A DNA stretch of 64,000 nucleotides from NCBI RefSeq assembly GCF_036227485.1, contig NZ_CP109479.1, positions 4,464,001-4,528,000 of the forward strand, in the 5' to 3' direction. Origin of the DNA: Streptomyces sp. NBC_01451. GTDB lineage: Bacteria > Actinomycetota > Actinomycetes > Streptomycetales > Streptomycetaceae. Under the pieces are notes generated by a model, which had not been told where the DNA came from, did no database searches, and saw only the letters and a list, made by a program, of their open reading frames with translations. Positions 58,968 to 64,000 of this stretch are shown here, piece after piece. Position 1 is the first letter of the stretch, and the number at the start of each line of letters is the position of its first letter. The translations under genes were made by a program, and so were the position numbers.

Positions 58968-61334
58968 CTACTCGTTCGAGACCTCCTCCACCACCGTCGC
59001 TCCCAGCTCACGCACGATCAGTTCGTGGCCGGAGAGGGCGGACTCGTCGAGGTCGGGGTCGTCGTCCTCGGCGGTGTCGTCCTCGGGGGCGACGGGCGGG
59101 GGTTCCGGCGCCGAGCGCTGCGGCGCCGGAGCGGAGGACTGGGGACGGGGAGCGCCCGATGCCGATGCCGACGCGGGCCCAGACGCGGAAGCGGAGGTTG
59201 GTGCGGACACCGGTGCCGACTGTGCGGGCTGCTGCTGGGGGGCCGAGGCCGAGGCGCCACCGCCGTAGCCACCTCCGCCTCCCCCTCCGCCCGCGTAGCC
59301 ACCGGAGGAGCCGCCCCCGCCGTAGCCTCCGGTCGCCGGGGCCGCCGGGCCGCCGCCCGTCGGGTCGACGACCGCCTCGATCCTCCACTGGACGTTGAAC
59401 TGTTCCGCCAGCGCCTGCTTCAGCACTTCCTCGCTGCCACTGCTGGAGAAGTTGTCCCGCGCGCCCGCGTTCATGAAGCCCAGCTGGAGCGTGGTGCCGT
59501 CGAAGCCGCTGACCTGGGCGTTCTGGCTGAGCAGGATCCAGGTGAACCGGCGGCGGTTCTTCACCGACTCCAGGATGTTCGGCCAGAGCATGCGGGGGTC
59601 GAGGCCACCGGGCACGGGGGCTCCGGCCTGCGCGGCAGGGACCTGGGCCTGGGCCGGTGCATGGGAATGAGGCTGGGGCTGCGGCTGGGAGTAGGCCGCT
59701 GCTGGAGCGGGTGAAGCGGGCGCCGGACCGGTGCCGGCTGCCGGTGGCTGTCCGCCGCCCGTAGGTGTGGCCGTGGGCCAGCCACCGGGACGCCGGCCAC
59801 TGCCCGCGGTGGTCGCGGTGGGCCAGGCACCGGGGGCTGCCGGGGCGGGAGCCACCGGAGCCGGGGCCGGTGCAGGAGGGGTCGGGGCCACTGGAGCAGC
59901 CGACTGCGGTTGGGATTGCGGTTGAGAGTGCGGTTGGGAGTGCGACTGTGGGTGCGGGGTGGGCACGCCGACCGTGTCCGCCGTACCGGGCAGGTCAGGC
60001 ATGCCCGGCGCGTCCCCGCGCACAGCCGCCCGCGCCGCCGCGACCCCGCCGCCCACCGGCACCGGCGCGCCCGCGGGACCGCCGGACACCGGGCCCTCGT
60101 GCACACCGGGTCCCGGGACGTACCCCATGGCGATTCCGGCGCCGCCCATGCCCACCGCGGGACCGCCGGAGAAGTTGACGCCGCGCTCCAGCTTGTCGAG
60201 CCGGGCCATGACCGAGCGCTCGTCGCCGTACGCGGCGGGAAGCAGCACGCGCGCGCAGATGAGCTCCAGCTGGAGCCGGGGCGAGGTCGCGCCCCGCATC
60301 TCCGTGAGCCCGTCGTTGACGAGGTCGGCGGCGCGGCTGAGTTCGGCGGCGCCGAAGACGCCGGCCTGGGCCTGCATGCGCTCGATCACGTCCACCGGGG
60401 CGTCGATGAGCCCCTTCTCCGCCGCGTCCGGGACGGCGGCGAGGATCACCAGGTCGCGCAGCCGTTCGAGCAGGTCGGCGACGAAGCGGCGCGGGTCGTT
60501 GCCACCCTCGATGATGCGGTCCACGACCTCGAAGGCCGCCGCTCCGTCCCCGGAGGCGAACGCCTCGACCACGGAGTCGAGCAGCGAGGCGTCCGTGTAG
60601 CCGAGCAGGGAGGTGGCCATGGCGTACGTCACGCCGTCGGCACCGGCGCCGGCCAGCAACTGGTCCATGACGGACATCGAGTCTCGTACGGAACCCGCGC
60701 CGGACCGGACGACCAGCGGGAGCACGCCGTCGGCGACCGGGATGTTCTCGTGCCCGCAGACCTCGGCGAGGTACTCGCGGAGCGTGCCCGGCGGGACCAG
60801 CCGGAAGGGATAGTGGTGCGTCCGGGAGCGGATCGTCCCGATGACCTTCTCGGGTTCCGTGGTGGCGAAGATGAACTTGAGGTGCTCCGGGGGCTCCTCG
60901 ACGACCTTGAGCAGCGCGTTGAAACCGGCCGGCGTGACCATGTGGGCCTCGTCGATGATGTAGATCTTGTAGCGACTGCTCGCCGGCCCGAAGAAGGCCT
61001 TCTCGCGCAGGTCACGCGCGTCGTCCACACCACCGTGCGACGCCGCGTCGATCTCGATGACATCGATCGACCCCGGCCCGTTGCGCGCGAGGTCCTGACA
61101 GGACTGGCACTCGCCGCAGGGCGTCGGCGTCGGCCCCTTCTCGCAGTTCAGGCAGCGCGCCAGGATGCGCGCACTGGTCGTCTTGCCGCACCCGCGCGGC
61201 CCGCTGAACAGGTACGCGTGATTGACCCGGTTGTTCCGCAGCGCCTGCTGCAGCGGGTCGGTTACATGCTCCTGCCCGATGACCTCGGCGAACGACTCCG
61301 GGCGATAGCGGCGGTACAGCGCAAGGGACGACAC
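58968..61334 (-). CDS. dnaX: DNA polymerase III gamma/tau subunit
   Basis: A 788-residue clamp-loader subunit from a GTG at 61334 (VSSLALYRRYRPESFAEVIGQ). Walker A SGPRGCGKTTSARI near residue 45, zinc Cys cluster CLNCEKG and CGECQSC, Walker B IYIIDEAHMVTPAGFNALLKVVEEPP, sensor FIFATTEPEKVIGTIRSR, and domain III with LQLELICARVLLP. The C-terminal ~400 residues include long Ser/Gln/Pro and Gly/Ala repeats (SHSQPHSQPQSQPQS) before a folded tau-like region (RRRFTWILLSQNAQVSGFDG) and an acidic end. It loads the beta clamp and links the replisome. No frameshift site is apparent. Confidence 0.95.
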   Translation of the reverse strand: MSSLALYRRYRPESFAEVIGQEHVTDPLQQALRNNRVNHAYLFSGPRGCGKTTSARILARCLNCEKGPTPTPCGECQSCQDLARNGPGSIDVIEIDAASHGGVDDARDLREKAFFGPASSRYKIYIIDEAHMVTPAGFNALLKVVEEPPEHLKFIFATTEPEKVIGTIRSRTHHYPFRLVPPGTLREYLAEVCGHENIPVADGVLPLVVRSGAGSVRDSMSVMDQLLAGAGADGVTYAMATSLLGYTDASLLDSVVEAFASGDGAAAFEVVDRIIEGGNDPRRFVADLLERLRDLVILAAVPDAAEKGLIDAPVDVIERMQAQAGVFGAAELSRAADLVNDGLTEMRGATSPRLQLELICARVLLPAAYGDERSVMARLDKLERGVNFSGGPAVGMGGAGIAMGYVPGPGVHEGPVSGGPAGAPVPVGGGVAAARAAVRGDAPGMPDLPGTADTVGVPTPHPQSHSQPHSQPQSQPQSAAPVAPTPPAPAPAPVAPAPAAPGAWPTATTAGSGRRPGGWPTATPTGGGQPPAAGTGPAPASPAPAAAYSQPQPQPHSHAPAQAQVPAAQAGAPVPGGLDPRMLWPNILESVKNRRRFTWILLSQNAQVSGFDGTTLQLGFMNAGARDNFSSSGSEEVLKQALAEQFNVQWRIEAVVDPTGGGPAAPATGGYGGGGSSGGYAGGGGGGGGYGGGASASAPQQQPAQSAPVSAPTSASASGPASASASGAPRPQSSAPAPQRSAPEPPPVAPEDDTAEDDDPDLDESALSGHELIVRELGATVVEEVSNE

Positions 61335-61434
61335 GCTTACGACGATATCGGGCCCCACTGACAGTCGACCCCGCCCGCCCGACTCACCCCGCGCGGGACA
61401 CCGCTCCAACCAGTCCGGCCAGGCATGCAGAAGA

Positions 61435-61518
61435 CCCCCCACGCACCCGCCAGAGCCAACCTACCCTTGCTGCCTTCCGGCCCTGGGGGAGTTCAGTCAG
61501 ATAGCGCCGCGTGAGGGG
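61435..61518 (-). ncRNA. ffs: signal recognition particle RNA (small bacterial type)
   Basis: On the minus strand the apical SRP motif GGGCCGGAAGGCAGCAAGGG appears with the matching GGTTGGCTCTGG side. The ends CCCCTCACGC and GCGTGGGGGG pair to close a hairpin of ~85 bases. The ends are approximate. It binds Ffh and guides membrane protein export. Its position beside dnaX and tRNA-Ser is conserved in Streptomyces as I recall. Confidence 0.9.
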
Positions 61519-61596
61519 CTGGGGCCCAGCGTACCTGATCGCAGGGGGTCCGAACGAGTTCGCAAGCACCACCCACGGTCATGTAATGTTCGCGTC

Positions 61597-61684
61597 GGAG
61601 GATTCGCCTAGTGGCCTAGGGCGCACGCTTGGAAAGCGTGTTGGGGGCAACCCCTCACGAGTTCGAATCTCGTATCCTCCGCCA
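61597..61684 (+). tRNA. tRNA-Ser(GGA)
   Basis: Class II tRNA with acceptor GGAGGAT/ATCCTCC, anticodon loop TTGGAAA (GGA), a long variable arm (TTGGGGGCAACCCCT region), T-arm ACGAG-TTCGAAT-CTCGT, and an encoded CCA. Its 3' end faces a truncated integrative element, and so it is a likely attachment site. Confidence 0.95.
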
Positions 61685-61707
61685 GTGCCTCACCGGGCAC
61701 GATGTCG

Positions 61708-61737
61708 AAGGGCCCCACCGTTCGCGGTGGGGCCCTT
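61708..61737 (+). terminator. terminator after tRNA-Ser
   Basis: AAGGGCCCCACCG and its complement around TTCG form a 13-bp stem followed by CTTCGTTGT. Confidence 0.85.
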
Positions 61738-61771
61738 CTTCGTTGTCCGTCTCAGTTTCCGTCTCAGTTGC

Positions 61772-62908
61772 TCACGGAGCAGAGGGTTGCCCGGCAACGT
61801 ACGGGTCGTAGGCGAACGCCGACACGTACGCCAGGGCTCCGCCCACCAGCTCGGGGATGGCGTCCAAGGCTGTGTCGAGGAAGTGCTCAATCGCCACAGC
61901 GGGGGACCCCGGATTATCGACGTCGATCATCGCTGCCCACGATTCCGGCTCGTATCGAGCGAAAGTAGAGAGTGCCAACAGCGCGGCCCACCACGCCATC
62001 ATGGCTCGGACGGGCTGAGTCATCTCCGCGTAGGCCGGCAGCACCCACCAGCCGCCGCGATACTGCTCAGCGTGCCGAACCCACTGGGCAGGATCAACTT
62101 GCCTTGATTGATGAGTACTGGGTCTCGACCACAGCAACATCATCCGCAGTTCACCACCGAACCAGTTGAAGGTGGGCACCGTCCTGGTGTGTGTGGACGT
62201 GCCGCCTTGCCATCCGGAGAGCGTGGGGTAGTGGGACAGCCACTTGGCCACTGCGCTTGAATCCTCCCGCTGCCTGAAGACGGTCATCGGGACTCCGTAC
62301 AGATAAGCCACCTCCCACGCGCCAACCGTGCCCTGAGCCTCGTAGCGGAGGGCAGGAAGGTCACTCAGCACCGCCGAGGGCGGGTGTTCACTGGCAGTCT
62401 CGGGAACCAAAGGCCAGAGCTCGGCAAGCGTCAGCTTGGTCTTCGCTGGTCACATAGGCGAGCCCATGGCCCGAGCCACACTCTGAGGGGTGCCAGCCTT
62501 ATTGACCTCGACCTCTGCCGCCCACAGGCATGTCTGATCACGGGTGTTGAGGACCCTCATACCGTGGCCCGACGGACGGTATTCGTCATCGGTCAGGTGC
62601 CCAGAGGCCGCCGCAATCGCTCGACCCGCTTGCGAGAGCGCGTAGAACGCGAAGACCGGCTTCGTCTCGTACCCAGCGCTTTCAGCGCTGCTCAAGAACT
62701 GCTCTGCCTGCTCCAGCGCTGCCTGGAACGTCCGCAAGCGCTGCGCATTCTGTCCTGCCATACCCGGAGGCACAGCGCGCATGCGTCGCAATCCCCGCAG
62801 TGCCTCTCGGCGGCGCAAGGACTCACCGTTCAATGACGACCCCACGATCCCACCTCCACCCAAGGAGAAGAGGGCGAACGGGGACCAAACGGCTGTAGCG
62901 GCGGACAT
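61772..62908 (-). pseudogene. YaaC-like protein interrupted by one in-frame TGA
   Basis: One reading frame of 379 codons with a single TGA at 62450-62452. Before it: QNAQRLRTFQAALEQAEQFLSSAESAGYETKPVFAFYALSQAGRAIAAA and LNTRDQTCLWAAEVEV; after it, without frame change, PAKTKLTLAELWPLVPE, then YLYGVPMTVF, FGGELRMMLLWSRP and a C-terminal helical region. The parts together match YaaC-type proteins, where the motif L-x-E-L-W-x-L-x-P follows directly. It is thus most likely one gene with a nonsense mutation (or a readthrough stop). The second part could restart at a TTG at 62410. The start at 62908 lacks a ribosome site. Confidence 0.65.
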
Positions 62909-62977
62909 GGTGAAGCAACATGCCAGACAAGATAGAGAGTGATACGTCACAAGGTCTTGGAATTTCCCGGACCAAAG

Positions 62978-63012
62978 CGGAAGCCCAGACCGACTAGCGG
63001 TCTGGGCTTCCG
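62978..63012 (-). terminator. terminator of the right-hand integrase
   Basis: A perfect 15-bp stem, CGGAAGCCCAGACCG and complement, with loop ACTAG; it lies 26 bp past the integrase stop. Confidence 0.8.
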
Positions 63013-63037
63013 TGATCATCAGGTCTCCGTTTGCCGA

Positions 63038-64000
63038 TTACACCTGGTCGCTGTCCCACAGCGCGTGACCAACCTGGTCGGCAACCTTCTTGAGCATGGA
63101 GCCCGTCACATGCATGTACCGAGCACGCATCCTGGCGGCTCCCCCAGGCTCCCAACCCATGATGGCGTCGACTACGACGTCCGGGACTCCGAGGATCAGG
63201 AGGACGGTCGCGGCGGTGTGGCGAGCGTCATGGAGACGGCCGTTCCGGACCCCGGCATCCCGAAGCAGCCGCTTCCAGATGTGGAAGTCGGTGTTCGGGC
63301 TCAGCGCTCCGCCGATAGGCGAGGCGAAGATGTACCCCTTGCCCTCCCAGTCGGCACCAGCCGCGATCCGCTCCCGCTCCTGGGCCCCCTTATGCAGCCG
63401 GAGAATCTTGATCAGCGGATCGGGCAGGCCGATGGTTCGCCGTCCGGCGCGCGACTTGGTGGACTTGTGCTCGCGCCGGGTCTGTTCCCGCTTGGGGCAG
63501 TAGCCCGCCTTACGGCCGCACGGATTGGCGCCGCAGCCGTGCGCGTACTTGGGACGGAGCCGGTTCTTGCGGATGCGTGCGTATCCCGCGTCCAGGTCGA
63601 CGTCTTCCCAGTGGAGCCCGAGCGCTTCCCCTTGGCGGAGGCCCAGGGCCAGGGCGACGACCCAACGCGCACTGTTGCGGAGCTTGGCCGCCTCGACGAG
63701 CAGTCGCTGTACCTCCTCGATCGTGTAGGGCTCGATGTCCTCTTCTTCGAGGCGGGGAGCCTTCGCGATCTCCGCCGCGTTCGTGGTGGCGTGACCACGC
63801 CGGACGGCCTCACCGAGGGCGACCCGGATCGTCCGGTGCGCGTGGTGGGCGGTGCCGGCGGAGCTCCCGGATGCCTGCATTTTCCCGTAGAAGCGTTCGA
63901 GGTGCTCCGGCTCCAGGCGGTCGAGCTTGTGGGCACCCAGGCCGGGGACGAGGTGAACGCGCACGTCGACCTCATAGCCGTCATACGTGTTCTCGGAGAC
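63038..64000 (-). CDS. tyrosine integrase, 5' end outside window
   Basis: An open frame of 320 codons runs in from the right edge (VSENTYDGYEVDVRVHLVPGLG is still inside the core-binding domain). The catalytic domain has ALALGLRQGEALGLHWEDVDL (Arg), HDARHTAATVLL (HxxR), a Trp in GWEPGGAARMRARYMHV at the usual second His place and the Tyr nucleophile in that motif. A Cys-rich insertion (GCGANPCGRKAGYCPKR) sits between beta strands of the domain, unusual but known in Streptomyces element integrases. It points toward tRNA-Ser, the probable attachment site. Confidence 0.85.
   Translation of the reverse strand, partial: VSENTYDGYEVDVRVHLVPGLGAHKLDRLEPEHLERFYGKMQASGSSAGTAHHAHRTIRVALGEAVRRGHATTNAAEIAKAPRLEEEDIEPYTIEEVQRLLVEAAKLRNSARWVVALALGLRQGEALGLHWEDVDLDAGYARIRKNRLRPKYAHGCGANPCGRKAGYCPKREQTRREHKSTKSRAGRRTIGLPDPLIKILRLHKGAQERERIAAGADWEGKGYIFASPIGGALSPNTDFHIWKRLLRDAGVRNGRLHDARHTAATVLLILGVPDVVVDAIMGWEPGGAARMRARYMHVTGSMLKKVADQVGHALWDSDQV

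Noticed and set aside
58968..61334. programmed frameshift in dnaX
   Set aside because: No A-rich slippery heptamer is visible in the region after the ATPase domains; the reading frame is continuous.

Overview
The window is high-GC actinobacterial chromosome, almost certainly Streptomyces. The evidence is the codon use, frequent GTG starts, BldC, the Lsr2 paralogue LsrL, valine dehydrogenase, DUF397/XRE pairs and a parS site of the actinobacterial type. Most of it is core chromosome: the dispersed de novo purine genes (purD, purC, purSQL, purF, purM), hrpA, dnaX, the SRP RNA and eight tRNA genes. From memory the order matches the SCO4067-SCO4092 region of S. coelicolor. The core is flanked on both sides by mobile elements and interrupted by short accessory islands.

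Layout. Positions 1-11638 (possibly to the tRNA-Lys 3' end at 14221) belong to an integrative, probably mobilizable element. It carries a cargo cassette (regulator, unknown protein, kinase-like protein, methyltransferase, HAD protein), a relaxase/MobC pair with hairpins next to it, a DUF2637 membrane protein, an iteron-like non-coding array, a DUF3631 ATPase, an excisionase-like protein, an XRE regulator and a tyrosine integrase. A HEAT-repeat protein lies between the integrase and tRNA-Lys. Positions 14.4-27.2 kb hold an amino-acid permease, a LamG secreted protein, a DEAD-box helicase with 150-bp in-gene repeats, a lipoprotein, a zincin-like peptidase, a membrane metallophosphoesterase, tRNA-Glu, a winged-helix regulator, a STAS-ANTAR protein, CsbD and a Ppx/GppA phosphatase. 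Next come tRNA-Asp, parS, tRNA-Phe, hrpA, a second identical tRNA-Asp, bldC, vdh, DUF3073, purM and purF.

An accessory island (39.7-44.0 kb: META lipoprotein, mycothiol-type enzyme, DUF397/XRE pair, small Cys-rich protein, Uma2 nuclease) separates purFM from purSQL. Then follow lsrL, an oddly built tRNA-Gly(UCC), tRNA-Gly(GCC), an ABC exporter translationally coupled to a two-component system, a second tRNA-Gly(GCC) in a perfect 119-bp duplication, purC, a DMFase-like protein, a degenerate M48-like membrane protein, purD, dnaX, the SRP RNA and tRNA-Ser(GGA). Downstream of tRNA-Ser a second integrative element begins, with a YaaC-like gene broken by one in-frame TGA and a tyrosine integrase running off the window.

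How the genes work together. PurF, PurD, PurSQL, PurM and PurC perform steps 1, 2, 4, 5 and 7 (SAICAR synthesis) of IMP synthesis. The ABC pair and its histidine kinase/response regulator form one coupled operon, probably for sensing and exporting an envelope-active or toxic compound. The most unusual signals are the iteron-like array and hairpins of the left element, its five-gene cargo cassette, the tRNA-Gly(UCC) with a non-canonical D-loop and T-arm, and the repeat-bounded ABC/two-component module.
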